Below, one piece after another: positions 36,701 to 49,562 of a DNA stretch of 64,000 nt. The position numbers and the translations under genes are program-made. A model generated the notes under the pieces. That model did no database searches. It was given only the letters and a program-made list of their open reading frames with translations, and had not been told where the DNA came from. Location: positions 5,507,775 through 5,571,774 of the forward strand of contig NC_052409.1 in NCBI RefSeq assembly GCF_009389715.1, given 5' to 3'. The first letter of the stretch is position 1; every line of letters begins with the position of its first letter. The stretch comes from Phoenix dactylifera. Lineage: Eukaryota; Streptophyta; Magnoliopsida; Arecales; Arecaceae.

Positions 36701-39700
36701 GCATACAGACATTTTCTTGAAGTATCATTGACTTAACCATAATATATTTTTAGGTAATCAAATTCTCAAGTAATAAGTCCTATCAACATGTGAATTTTGA
36801 ACCCAAATTTCAAAGGTCATTATGATTTGAAAAAACAATTTTAACATTTTTAGTATTGCTATGAAATATTATATTCTTGAATTGATATACTATATGATGT
36901 ACAGACAAAGATGGATTTTCGATAAAATCAGGACAAGGTAGATGAAGTGGAGAGGTGCTTTTATGGTCTTTTTGGTGCCTTGAAACTCCAGCAGAATTTT
37001 TATTGTCTATGCTTTGGAGACAAAAGTTGTATTCTTAATGCAATCGGATCTAGGTTGATGCAGGGGAGGGGTGCTTTTATGTTGTTATTAATGAGTGCCT
37101 TGGAATTCCAGGAAAATATGATTATATAACAAGAAGTTGTTTTATGCTGTGTGATTTAGCCTGTTGGCTAATAATTAGGGTCCCGGCATGTAAGATGTGC
37201 ATGGAAGATTTAATGTGGATGTGCGGTGTATTTATGAAGAAACAGGTGAGTAATGGGTATGTTAAAGGGAGCATAGGAGTTGCATCACTAGAAGATGGGA
37301 GTGGTAGAAAATGATGAAGGTAAGGCCATGTGCAATGGAAACTTGAGCAGGATTTTGCAAAGAGGGGAAGAATCTCAGATTTGTGAAGACTGAACAAAGA
37401 TGAGGGTAATCTAAGATAAATCAAAATCATGAGATGGAACACATTGTAGTGACACTGTGATAATGAATGATTGAATGTGGCCCTTAATGGGACTTTTTAG
37501 CAAAGAAGGATTCAAAAGGTCAACCCTAAACATATGAAGGAAGAATGTAAGCAAGTCGAAACAGTTCAAATGGAACGATGAAACAGTTCAAATGGAACGA
37601 TCGCAACTTATTTTAAAGTTATGTGCAACTTTTTTATGGTTCTGTTTGTGAGAGCAAAACTTGCATCAGATTTCAGCTGAAGTTTTGAACTGAGATTTGT
37701 CCGATAGTTTGTCTAACGGACTCTAACTATTTATTATCTATTGGATCAACTGACTATTTTTAGCAAACGGTTTGAGCTGGAACTTTGAACCATGTTTTAT
37801 TAGAATTCTCTAATGATATTCCCACAATATTTGTTGCATGTTTCATTCGGGAACTATTCCCTTTGCTGCATGGAGGAAAGTTCCCATTAAATTAACTTGT
37901 ACAGACACATTAGGCCACAATAGCTTGAAATTACTTTCAGGATCTTTTCCAGGGAATCCTAAACAATGCATTTAAAAACATGGTTTTGTTCATTTTTTTC
38001 CTTTATTATTGTTGGAAAAATAGTAAATTTAATTATTCAGCTAGACTATATGGTGAGATCTAAGTTTGTAATCTTGAATCAAGCAGTCAGAGAGCAACTT
38101 TAAATTTATACCAAATTACTATTTTGTGTTTCCACCTGAAAGAAAAGTGTTGACTCCACACACAGTGGCAGTTCTGTGTAGAAATTTATCAGCACCTGGG
38201 ATGACGATGTGACAAAAAAATTATTGTGATTTGAGGAGTTGATAGAAAAGTTATGATTTTGCTCTCTGTCTTGCAGCAAACAAGTTCTTGGTATGTAAAA
38301 AAGCCCTGATGTTATGCTATTTTGGTCTATCTGTGGTAATGAGAAACTGTTCTTATGTGTTGATTCTGTATGACAAAAATATCAGGCCATCAAGTTAATT
38401 AAAAATTGACAAGTGATTGTAAATCTGGGGGTGGGCTTTTTATTTTTATTTTTTTTACGAAATGATCATAATGAAAGTAAACAGACCAATGGTTGAAAAG
38501 GAGGTGTTCATATAACTCTTTTGTCTGTTGTATAGTCATATATACATTGTTTTCTATATATTTAAGTAATAATAGTACAGAAATGGCTTCATTGACGTTA
38601 TTTGGTTTTGACAGCAAGCTGTAGCTTTTAACTTTTTATTTATTGACGAGCTGTTAAATCTTGAAATATTCATGTCAAGTTCTAGAAAAGGAAGTCCGAA
38701 AATAAAGCTGCTTTGCTACATATCAACATTGTGCAATCTCATTTAGATTCTTAGTTATGTTGTTCTTGGAATACTCGAACTCCTTGAAATTTTATTTGTT
38801 TGATTGCTTATTTGTCATTTCTTCGAACATTATGTATGCTTGAATCTCTGAATAACGTATGAAATGTTATACAGAAGCAGGCATGGTCAAAGACGTGTTC
38901 ATGGTCTCCTATATTGGAAACTGCACAAACTGGGGAGGTGTCTCAACCAGACCATGTCCAAATACCTACAGATGGGACTGATGTGTGGGAAATTGATTTC
39001 AAGCTGCTGAAGTTTGGAAATAAAGTGGCATCTGGATCATATGGTGATCTGTAAGTCTTACCAGTGGACTTACATAGAAGACTTTTTCAGTTTTTTGTAT
39101 GGTTCCTTGCCTGATTGCTTGTCTTCTTCCAGTTACCATGGAGCATATTGTAGCCAGGATGTTGCTATTAAAGTACTCAAGCCTGAGCATGTAAATGCAG
39201 ATATGCAGAGAGAATTTGCTCAGGAAGTCTATATTATGAGGTTTGTTAGAAGAGAACCACTTGCTTTCAGCTGTAGTATGAATCATTTATCGTCTCATCA
39301 CTTCTTGGACAATAGAATAAGTAGCTTTTGCTACTGCCTCAATACTGATTCCTACTTTGATGCGCTAATTATGTTCTGCATACAAAGTAAACAAATTATT
39401 CGCATGCTGTGCTTTGCATTGCTGTATTTTAAATTTATCTCGCTTAATTTTGTAATATTCTGGTGGCAAATTGTTTGGTAATTACCACTACTATGATGCA
39501 ATATTTTAACTCAACATTATTTGAAATTGTCACAATTACAATGACATGTAAGTAAGGTACTTTATGTCTTCACTTGTATATCTGTTTTAGACATTGTTTA
39601 CTTATTTAGATGTTACTTGCTCATGTAGTTCATGGTGAAATATGCCTCAATCTTTGATAACCGCTTTATGTTTAAGAGCATAAATGAGGCTTCTAAATTA

Positions 39701-42700
39701 TTGAGAAACAAGAAGCTTGCAAAGATTGTGCACTGATTGACATTCTTATTGTTATTAATGCCTTATGAAGTTGTGTTTAACTTGTTTACGTAACTTGTCT
39801 CTTTGCACGTGTTTGTACATTTTTTGTAGTCAGTCAAAAACAGGCCTCTTGTTGCTGACTTTTTAGTAATGTGAAGTATCGTTTTGTTTTGTTTTTTTTT
39901 TTTTAAATAAATCTTATCCTCCTACTAGCCAGTTGAAGAAAATAACCTAAAAGATGGAAATACTTAAAGATCTGAATGGTATTTGTAGGGAGCGATTTTA
40001 AAAAGTTTATAGGTTTGAGCAAATGTCCATAAGTGGATATAATGAAAGTACACGTCTCAACGCCACAAGGGAAGAGGATATGGTTGCATCTGCTTCTTCT
40101 CATTTTGGTTGGAGAATTTATATCACCACTTTCTTTTTTTGAAGTGTGCTCTCTATTACACAAAATTCTTCTTGATCTACTTTGATTTCCCCTCATTATG
40201 CTCATGTTTTTTGCAGAAAAGTTCGCCACAAGAATGTCGTGCAGTTTATTGGTGCATGCAGCAAACCTCCAAACTTATGTATTGTTACAGGTACAAGTAT
40301 CTAAGAAATTTTGAGGATGGATGACAATTGGTTCTACAGAGTTTGTCATGCATAACATAGAATGTAGATGCTCTTTTTCTGTGCTGATTGCTGGTGCTGA
40401 GGCTATTTTCTTCGGTTTATGTACTGTTCTCAGAGTTTATGCAAGGTGGAAGTGTGTATGACTTTCTTCATAAACAGAAAGGTGTTTTTAAGCTTCCAGC
40501 TTTGCTTAGGGTAGCAATTGATGTATCGAAGGGAATGAACTACTTGCACCAGAATAATATTATCCACAGGGACCTAAAGGCTGCCAATCTTCTGATGGAT
40601 GAAAAGGAGGCAAGTAATTTCAATACATGCTGTTGTTTGTAGAGATTCGCTATTTGTATTCTTAGTATTGAATACACTTGTATAGTCCAATCCCTAATTA
40701 ATTGCTGTTGTAATATGGTTAATTGTGGCTGAATGTGTTATATGTTCTTCAGTGATGGATCTTTAATTCTTCTCTGCTATTTTGTTAATTTAGACAAATT
40801 TGATAGGTCTGTTGAGTTTGTTTACATCATGTACACATGAATATTTTATATTAACAAACTTTGTAGTCACTCCAAGCAGACTCATGTAGCGTCAAAAATG
40901 GTCTGTAGTTACATGCAGCTATTATTTTCATTGTGCCACATCTTCATACATGCAAATTTGACCTGACTAAGATGTTTTTATACAAATTCTCTCTTTTATT
41001 TTGTGCATTTATATTTTTTAGATAATGCACTATCTGCTGCTACCAATGCTCAGCTGCCGTTTTGAGTTGATTCCTTGTTCAGGGTTACCATGTCATTTAT
41101 ATATATTCTGTACTTACCCAGGTTTGGGGGATTGGCATCAGCTTATTCTTTATTGTTTATCTTTTTTATGTGTTAAATGTCTATCAGCACAGTTATTATA
41201 TGTTATATTCTTCAAATTTGCTTCAAGTAGATTGCTTGCTTGCATCTTTTTTGAGAAAAAGTATTTTTGTACATCTTAATCTAGATATCTTGCATCATCA
41301 TTTTCCTGTTAACTTTCTTCACTACTAGAAGTTTTGACAACGAAATTAAAGTGTCAGACTTGATGCTAATTTTACAAGCTTGTCTTCTTGACAGCGTTCT
41401 TTAGAGTGCTATTTATGGAATCCAGTAAATAAGTTTTAACCAGTTATGTAAATACTACTTGTAATCACATTAACTATCCTTTCTTTTTGTTCATTTTTTA
41501 ATAATATCCATTAGCTCTGTGGTCTATGAGCTTGGGACTAATTACACAGATACCAGAAATTCCATAATGCATAGATACTGGAGCAGGAGCATAATCGATT
41601 TTCCGGTGAGATACATCATGAGATGTTTTTCCATACTGTCTGCATTTAGTTCTAACTATTTCTGCACATCCTAATCAACCAGAGAAAGTTCATAAGTTGC
41701 TTTAATTTGTTATTCAGAACTAATTCCTGGGGCAATGCCTGGTGTTAGTGCACAGTGCAATGCCGTGTTGCTCCTAGCTCCTTTTTGTGTAAAGCATGTC
41801 TTCCAGTTCTCATCATACCTAATTCACATGCTATTGCTCATAAATGCTTGTAGACCAAGACTGCTACTAATTTTGTTTGTAACCCTCCTGTTGCATGGCT
41901 CATGTTGAGTTGTGTTGTATTGCTAAGATGTGATATATGTTTTTTGCATCCCAGGCTGTGTTGCTGACACAGATACCTTTCACTTAATGTTTTTTTTCCC
42001 ATAATCAAAAGTTACAGGGTCTTTCCGACTTATCATCAGACCATATTTCTTATGTTGGATGATCAATGTTTTAGTGCATTTTTGCTTGAGTGCAACTTTA
42101 GGCAGAAGATTTTCTGACCCCAAGCAAACAGTTTCAACACCTAAAGGATCATTACCCAGTTATGGTCTCGATGTTCCTGCGTCCTGAGAGGGGTGAACTA
42201 GGGACAATCCTAATCTTTGGCATATTTTTTTCTGTCAAAATGGCTGTTGCAGGACTTGAACTCGTGGAACTGCACTTGTCAGACCAAGCCTTTACCATTG
42301 CACCAAGGAATGGCCTCTCGGTTCCATACCTTGGGTTCGAACAGTTTCAATACCTCAGTTCTTTCAGTACAGCATCATGAAAACAAGAATGTCTCAGAAA
42401 TGGCGATGCCTTAGGAATGCTATGCAATAATATGATGCACAGAAGGCATGGAATAAGATTTTGATATGCTCATATTAGACTGATTTTACTATATTAATCA
42501 AGACCAACCAACTTTACTGTATATACTTTGTCTTTAGATAATCATATTTGAAAACCTCATTTTCTGTGGCATTATTTTTTCCCCTCATTTTAGCTGTTCT
42601 TTCTTGCTTCTATTTGACATGTTGATTCATTTGTTTTTTCATTCGCTGAGTCATCATTTCACAGGCTGTCAAGGTTGCAGATTTTGGTGTTGCACGTGTT

Positions 42701-45700
42701 AAATCACAATCTGGAGTTATGACTGCTGAAACGGGAACATATCGTTGGATGGCCCCTGAGGTACTGTTTCAGATGTCTGTTTTTACTTCTTTCCAATGTT
42801 TAGTTGAAATCTCTACCAGTTGTTTAGATTATGAGAAAACATATTCATGGTACGTCTGAAGTTAATAGTGTAATACAGAATGAAATACAATGTATTGACA
42901 CAAACAGATATTATACAAAATCCAAAAATGCAACTTGGCCATATTCAATTTTTAGGACACATACGTGAGTACTGTTTTTGCCTTTAATCCACATATTTAG
43001 TAATATATGATGTAAAAAGTCCAATCTCTAAATTGTAAAGTGTATGTCCAGCCTCATGCATGCATGTTTATGTTTATTTGTTTATTTATCCTGCCATGTG
43101 AGCCTTATGCTGAAAGTTATGGCTAAGAAATACAAAGAAACCATGTGGTATTCAAATGGCTGGTACATGTTGCAAAATGCCAATTGCATATCAGTATTAG
43201 TATTAGATCCGGGCAACCTGAACTTGACATCCCAAAAGCTCTTGTAACTTGGGGAAGAGGATCTCCTCCTGTTAGGATAACTTTTCCCGACTAAGACTTA
43301 AGACCTGCGGGTTCCCTCAAGCAGGACAAAGTACATAATTTCATGCACTTAGATATTAGCGGGTGGTGGTATGTGCAAGTGCCATGATTACCACAGGAGA
43401 CTTGCATAAGGAGAAGGACTCATAAGTCAAGAAAAAGCTGTGAAATTGGTGTAGGGAGGGGCTAGAGAACCTGGTAGCTGTAATGTTTTCAAAGAAAACT
43501 AGGCCATGCCAAAACTGGGATTTCAGATAGATTTTAAAATCTGAAATATACTATATCTGTATGCTTCATAGGTATGAAATCTAGTATTAAGTGGATCATA
43601 AGGCATCTATGGTGGTGATTTATAGCAAGGTCTGACCTAAGGAACCGACTGAAGGGGCTGATATTAGCTAACTGTATAAGAAGCATGAGAACTAGCATAC
43701 ATGAATATTAAACTAGCATATAGGAGACGAGTTGCAGAGCATCTTCACCAATCTTAGAATAATTTGAATTCATGAATTTTCTTATGATTTGCTGCTGCAT
43801 TATTCATGACAGGCTTAATTCATGTGGGTTTTCAAACACTATCATTCCTCTTACATTTTCCTGTATGCAATTGAATCGGAAAAGATCTGGATTGGGATTC
43901 ATAGTGAAACTTTACACCCTTACAGATATCTTTGTAGTAGTGATGTCAGTGGTTGGACCATGGTGGTTATCATGGTTATGCTCTACGACCCACTCGATAG
44001 CATTATCAATACATAGGCAATGTTAGTTTGTTCATTTCTGTCCAGGAGGATGATTATCTTTTTCGATAGTTGTTTGATACTATGCGCTTCCACTCTTTGA
44101 TTTGAAGAAATAGCACTTCTTGTTTGCTACTTTTAGATTATTTCTTGGCATTACGCATGGTTGCTGTAGGAACTGCTAATCTGATGCCCACATCACCTCA
44201 CTGTCATTTGATTTATGTTTGCAAGAGTAAGTTATGCCATTGTTAGTTTGACATTTCTAACTTCTTGGTGCTTATGCAGCCTTAACGAAGATCAACCTAG
44301 GTTTTGTGCAAAATTGGTTCAGGGAAGAGCCTTTGGTTGAGCCTTGTTTTTTGTTTTTGTGAACCATAGGGCCAGAACTCTCTAGTTACAACTGCTCGTA
44401 AGCTAGACTCATCAACAGCTGGGGGGACCATATGTCAGCAGGATAGTTCGCCATCTGAACCCTTGGTTGCCTGGATCTGCAGGTGATGTTGGCCATGGGG
44501 CATTGGTTACATGATTCCTCACTCTAAATATGTGGGAAGCTCTAACGTTAGGGCATGACCTCGTCACTTTGGAGAGATTGGAAAATTATGGGTGATTGGG
44601 AAGATCTCCATCAATCCAGGTTACCGTTGTGAGTCTCCGTTTACTCCTATTGGTTGTTCCTAGTCGGTTCATTGCAAAGTTTACACCTTCCCAGGTTGTC
44701 AGCAAGAGAAAGGTGGTCTTTTGGTGAATAGACCCAGCACCAAGTAGCAAGGCTTGCCATATCGTTACATACTCATCCTGTACCCAGTGGACCTTATCAT
44801 ACCAGGACGAACGAAGACTTGGTATGGAGGACATACCGAGTCTTGGTATGCTGAACTGATTCTATATCAGGTGTATGACACTATACCATTATGGTACTGG
44901 TATAGGGTCTGGTACCAAGACAACAAACCTTGCCAGGTAGTTTGCCTTTTTAGTTCCAAATGACACTCCCAGTTCACCACTTTGTGCCTTTACTGCTCTG
45001 TCAAAATACACCTGTACCTGGCCAGGTTCTAGGGAAGCCCATTAGATGAGAGGAGTTTGAATGGTGCCAAGTAAATCATAAGATTTCTGGTAGGAAGGAT
45101 GCTTTCACCTTAGAAGATCCCCTGATTTTGAGCTTTCCAAGTCTGCTGGAGGTAGGCCACTATCAACTCCAGGTGCATACTATTTGAGTCTATTTACCTG
45201 CGTGGAAAGAAAGCCCATATGGTGGACCTGTCAGAGCCCATGTGGGACTGCCCTAAGTGGTTGAGGGTCTGATCTACAACATGGCTGACCGAGGGCAAGA
45301 GAAGAGGGTGTGTCCCATCACAACAGCATTATAGTTATTTGCTAATTAATGGAATGAATGATATGTTAAGATTAGGGTTTCAGTTTGGTATGATGGTTTG
45401 AAAATCACGATCCTATGACTTGAATTTTGGTCTGGCAATTGTTTTTGAGGTAGAGAGATTAGCGTTAGAATTAAAGATATATACATGTCATGTGATTGAG
45501 GTGGTGACGTAGTGTCTTTGGAAATTAAAACAATTCTTCTGCTGATCTTGTGATTACAATTGGCACTGTTTGTTTGAAAGTTTGCAATGTTTGGAGGATA
45601 ATTAAGCATGGTAAAGGCAATAGTGCTGTCAGGAACTCTGTATACTGTGTCTGTAAAGTGTAAATTAAGATGGTGATCATAGTAACTGAACTCTAAGCAT

Positions 45701-48291
45701 GGTGCAAGGACTAGGAGCTTTGGTGGTATCTTATAACAAAATTTTACTCTATCAATTCAGCATTTATGAAATAATCAAGATGTTCTCTGTGGTATATGGA
45801 AGTCTTCAAGAATATTTCGAGATTCAAGCTCCTGATAGATTTTTTTTTCTAGGGATTATGTTCCTGCTTTTGACCCTACTTAATTTGTGCTCCTGGAACT
45901 ATAAAAACCATGATAAACTAGTACTAAGATGAACGAATGAAATGTCATAAGTCATAACCATAGGTGCTAATGTAATTTGATTTGTTTCTATTTTTGTCTT
46001 ACCCTAGCCATTCCAGTGGACTTTTTTCATCAATTTTTATGCAGTTTGCTGATCCTTTTTTTTCCCCATATCCTTTGAATTTTAGGCTCTAGTTTCCAAT
46101 AAGTTTCTAAGCAGAATGGGTTTATATTGTAGGTCATAGAACACAAGCCCTATGATCACAAGGCTGATGTTTTTAGCTTCGGAATTTTGCTGTGGGAGCT
46201 GCTAACAGGAAAGGTAATGCAGTGTATGGAATTATTTCTTAGTCTTTATAACAAGTGCTTTTTTTCAGTTAAGCTGATGATCATATTTATCTATTGCTTA
46301 GCTTCCATATGAGTACCTAACACCGCTACAAGCAGCAGTAGGTGTGGTTCAAAAGGTAAGCATCATATCCCACTCATCATTATGCACCATGCAAATATTC
46401 GCTATAGCCATCATATGTAAATTTTCTTTGTTTATTGTTTTTCAGTCCACTAGTAAATGAATCTGACAGTTGAAATAAAGGTAAATGTAATATCCCCTAC
46501 ACGCTTAAAAGGCTTGACTTGCTATATCAAGTCCGCTACAGACCATGTGGATGTTGCCCTTCTGGAAATGTATTTTCTGTTTACTTACTAAATAATTGTG
46601 TGAAATGTTTTCGAGATTTACACTATAAAATAAAATAAAGCATTGAAGTTTGAACCATTGCTTCTTGAGCAATTAAATGATTTATAAATCTCTTCCAACT
46701 CTTGAATGAGAGAGCAAACAAAATGTGGTCAGCTGCAAAATTTTTTCGCCTACAATAATTGTCTCTTATGCATGCAGTCTTAATTTTTCCCTTGAAGGGT
46801 TTGTCATTCGTTTCCGCACACACGTTCATCTAACCCTCTCAAACTCTGCAATGGCAGGAGACCGCGGTACCCTTTTTTTAGTATTTTTTGACATTATTAA
46901 ACTAGCGACTTTAATTTAAATGTAACTCAAAATCAAAAAGCTTAACATGTAGATAATTATAGCGAATCTTGTTTGACTTGTATAATAGATAAAATAACTT
47001 TTTCTTTTTTTGGTTTCTCAAGCTAAAGGTGGCATTGCTTAATGGAATTAAGTATAAAGAAAATAGGGTTAGGAAATTTTAGATATACCATGTTCTTTGC
47101 TTTGTTGGTTCTTCATGTTTGGAAAACTGAAAGTTGCGCTACCTGGCCCAAATCGTTCAGTTCTCTTTGTCAAATGTTATATTATGGACAATAAGCTGTG
47201 CATCAGTAATCTTGTTTCACATTACATGATGAATTGAATCACCTACTGTTCAACTTTGGAAAATTTTAGGGTACGAGGCTGCTATATTTAAAAAAAGAAC
47301 TACATATTTCTTTTTTTTTCTTGATATTCATAATTATGTTTCCATGAGATATGCTGCAAATCCACGGTTGTAGGCAAGGGTTTTCTATACGCATTAGGGT
47401 CGCATAGTCTCGTCGCTTGTGCATCAGATCTGGTTCATGAATGGTTTGCCTCAAAGCATTTAGGAGTGTGCTTCTGATAGTTGAGGTGGGCATCATTAGA
47501 TCAGAGATGTGTGGATCTTGAACAACTCATCTTTCCCCTAACAATTACTCAACCTGACACACTGAACATACAGTGCTCTATTTGTTTTGAGGTATATCTT
47601 ACTATTGTCATTGATTAATATTTACTACAACCTTAACCATAATGTTTTTTGGTCGGAAATAAATTGTAGTTTGTGGTTTGTTAGTTTAAGAATGGTGCAG
47701 CTTCTGTTTTAAGGGTGGTATACCTAAAGTAAGTTTGCTTAAAATGAAGGCATGCACGGCATTATATGTTTATTCATCCACCCATCTTCATGTCTACATA
47801 CTTCTATAAAAATGTATGGCCTTCTGATGGTCTAGATAAGACTAGATCTTTAAGGATCTATATATTTCTTGAAGTTGATCATGGTGTACTGTTAATCTCT
47901 GCAGCATCAGAACTTTTCTAATTTTCACCTATTTTCTTTTTGCTGCTGCCTGACTGTTGTTACAAAGATGGTGGCGATTTCTGCTCTTTGCAGGGCCTGA
48001 GACCAACCATACCAAAGCATACCAATCCTAAACTTGCTGAACTGCTTGAAAAATGCTGGCAGCAGGACCCAGCTCAAAGGCCAGACTTTTCAGAAATATT
48101 GGAGATACTCCAGTTTTTAGCCAAGGAGGTTCAATAAAGAAGACTATTTTTTCCCCCTCCTCTCAATTCCTTAAAGGGCCTTTAGGGTTTTTCTTATGAA
48201 TTTTGCCTAACAGGTCGCTGATGAACCTGAGGATCGTCGCAAGGAAAAGTCATCGGGCAGGTTTCTCTCAGTTCTGAGGCGGGGCCACTGA
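27748..48291 (+). CDS. ACT-domain serine/threonine/tyrosine kinase, STY8/STY17/STY46 group
   Basis: Members of this group phosphorylate transit peptides of chloroplast precursor proteins in the cytosol. Sixteen exons: 27748-27953, 28349-28463, 29101-29201, 29311-29430, 31619-31676, 32716-32826, 35168-35218, 38875-39050, 39133-39240, 40217-40290, 40434-40609, 42665-42760, 46133-46213, 46302-46355, 47994-48128 and 48214-48291. They sum to 1,740 nt in one frame: 579 aa. The ACT domain covers about residues 181-240 ([16 protein letters not shown] onward). The kinase domain covers about 290-552: Gly loop [15 protein letters not shown] Lys326, HRDLKAAN with Asp420, ADFG with Asp438, and GTYRWMAPE. 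Intron 11 uses a GC donor (GAG|GCAAGT). Exons 4 and 5 each start at a CAGCAG tandem acceptor. The last donor (GAG|GTTCAA) is weak; retention ends the protein at VQ (48137). The start at [14 protein letters not shown] follows family N-termini; an upstream in-frame Met exists at 27694. Confidence 0.95.
30165..30305 (-). mobile_element. Au-like SINE remnant in kinase intron 4
   Basis: On the minus strand, GGTAAGGTTGCTTCAAACCC leads to GGGGGTAAGCCTGCATACAT and then TTTGACCCTCCCCAACCC and CAAGAGCCACGT. That order and wording fit the body of Au-type plant SINEs. The A-box end seems to be missing and I saw no clear target duplication. Confidence 0.65.
34375..34705. repeat. MITE-like inverted-repeat patch in kinase intron 6
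   Basis: In an AT-rich intron, two GC-richer ends carry AGGTGCCTAGGTGG (left) and, on the other strand, CATCTAGGTGCCTGCC (right), with GGGTGCCC and CCGCCCGGGTGC further out. The arrangement resembles hAT-type MITEs built on GGCGCCTAGG words. The target duplication was not resolved. Confidence 0.4.
37558..37601. repeat. Perfect 22-bp tandem duplication in kinase intron 7
   Basis: The 22-bp word starting GAAACAGTTCAAATGGAACG is repeated twice without a gap (37558-37579 and 37580-37601). Confidence 0.9.
42143..42339 (-). mobile_element. Au-like SINE (197 bp) in kinase intron 11 with 16-bp target duplication
   Basis: On the minus strand the head has TTGGTGCAATGGTAAAGGC (A-box region) and CACGAGTTCAAGTCCTGC (B-box region), followed by AACAGCC and a body ending in CCCCTCTCAGGACGCAGGA. 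The flanks AACAGTTTCAACACCT (42127-42142) and AACAGTTTCAATACCT (42340-42355) differ by one base and form the target duplication. Confidence 0.82.
44748..44932. mobile_element. 185-bp hAT-like MITE in kinase intron 12
   Basis: The inverted ends CAAGGCTTGCCATATCGTTAC and the complement CAAGGTTTGTTGTCTTGGTA C-type terminus match at about 13 of 21 positions, most differences being transitions. Flanks CCAAGTAG (44740-44747) and CCAGGTAG (44933-44940) form an 8-bp duplication with one change. The interior is rich in GGTA and TACC words, like the foldback in ATR. Confidence 0.7.
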
Positions 48292-49562
48292 AGGAGAGAT
48301 GTCCGCGAATCATCATTTGTATGATCTCATCATGGGCAATTTCCAGTCCTTGGTAGGATTATACCTTAAGCTGTACAGTATTTAATTTGACGACCTAGTT
48401 TTTTGTTCCTAAATTTTGAGTTGCAATTCTTTTTACATTTAACTGCTGCCATGTCTATTTTTTATCATATTCGAATGGAATGTCATCAAAAGTGATCATC
48501 TCTTCCCAGAGCATGTGCCGGTGATCATTTTGTTATAGTTGTTCGGTTGTTTTTGCTTCTTTTAACCTTTTCGGCCTGATGTTACTAAGGGTAGTTCTGA
48601 GCCTTGATTTGTCCTTCTTTAGTGGAGTGGATATCTTTATGTAAGTTTTGACACTTCTGATGACGACCATGGTATTATTTATGGACTTTGCACCCGGATG
48701 GAGACCAAAATGATTTCAAAACAATGTTTCAACCGTCTGATGTGTACTGAGATTTAAGACTATATAATCGCATGGCAGCTGCATCCACTTTCAAAGTGCA
48801 TCCTTTAAGTTGGGGATGCTCTGTGACATGGTGTCATTTCTTGCACCATGGACAAGACCAGCAACACAGCTCCAAACAGCAATATTTCCTCAACCAAGAA
48901 GTGCAATTTACACTTTCCCTTCAGCTCTTTGGAAGTGAGCTGCCTCAGGGACTGGATCAGCTCACTTCTGCAAAAATAGCTGTGAACCGAAATAAATCTC
49001 AAGAAATATTTTACTGTGCTCGATATTCTTTCCAAAATGTATCATATGCGACTGTCGCACTGTTAAAGGATCTGCTGCATTCACTAAACAGTCTTAAGAG
49101 AGAAAAGGTGTTGAGGGACTTGAAATCTAGGGTTCCGAAACTCACAGTTTTCATTTGATGGCACTGAGGGCGTTGTAAGCTTAACTTCTAAAATGCGTGA
49201 ATGATCAGTCTACGAAAGTGATCTTATGTAAAATAACCTAGGCTACAAAAACTGATTTTAATTATTATTTCGGTTTTAACTTTGATAGAGCATCCCTATC
49301 TGCATGATAACATAAAGCAAGCAAATATGTATAAATATATTTCCTAATTAGTTTCATGGAATTTACTATAGCAAATGGAGTTTCTTCATGCAGATGTACT
49401 TCAATCTATACATACATCTGCTGATTATTAGCTGCTAATGGATCATTTTATTTCTTCCCAAGAGGCTAACAACTATTAGGAAGGAAAATTAGAGCTGCCC
49501 TCCTGTCTCATTTTACCACCATGGAAGCATGGAGAGCTATACATGTGCCAGCGGGATCGCTG
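48292..49562. other. Convergent intergenic region between the kinase and rhodanese genes
   Basis: This holds the 3' UTRs of two convergent genes. A 128-codon ORF at 48772-49158 (+) has no recognisable domain and a stretch of homopolymeric residues; I do not call it a gene. AT-rich elsewhere. Confidence 0.6.

Noticed and set aside
48772-49158. 128-codon plus-strand ORF between convergent genes
   Set aside because: No recognisable domain, no splice partner and an AT-rich 3' UTR setting. I cannot support a gene.
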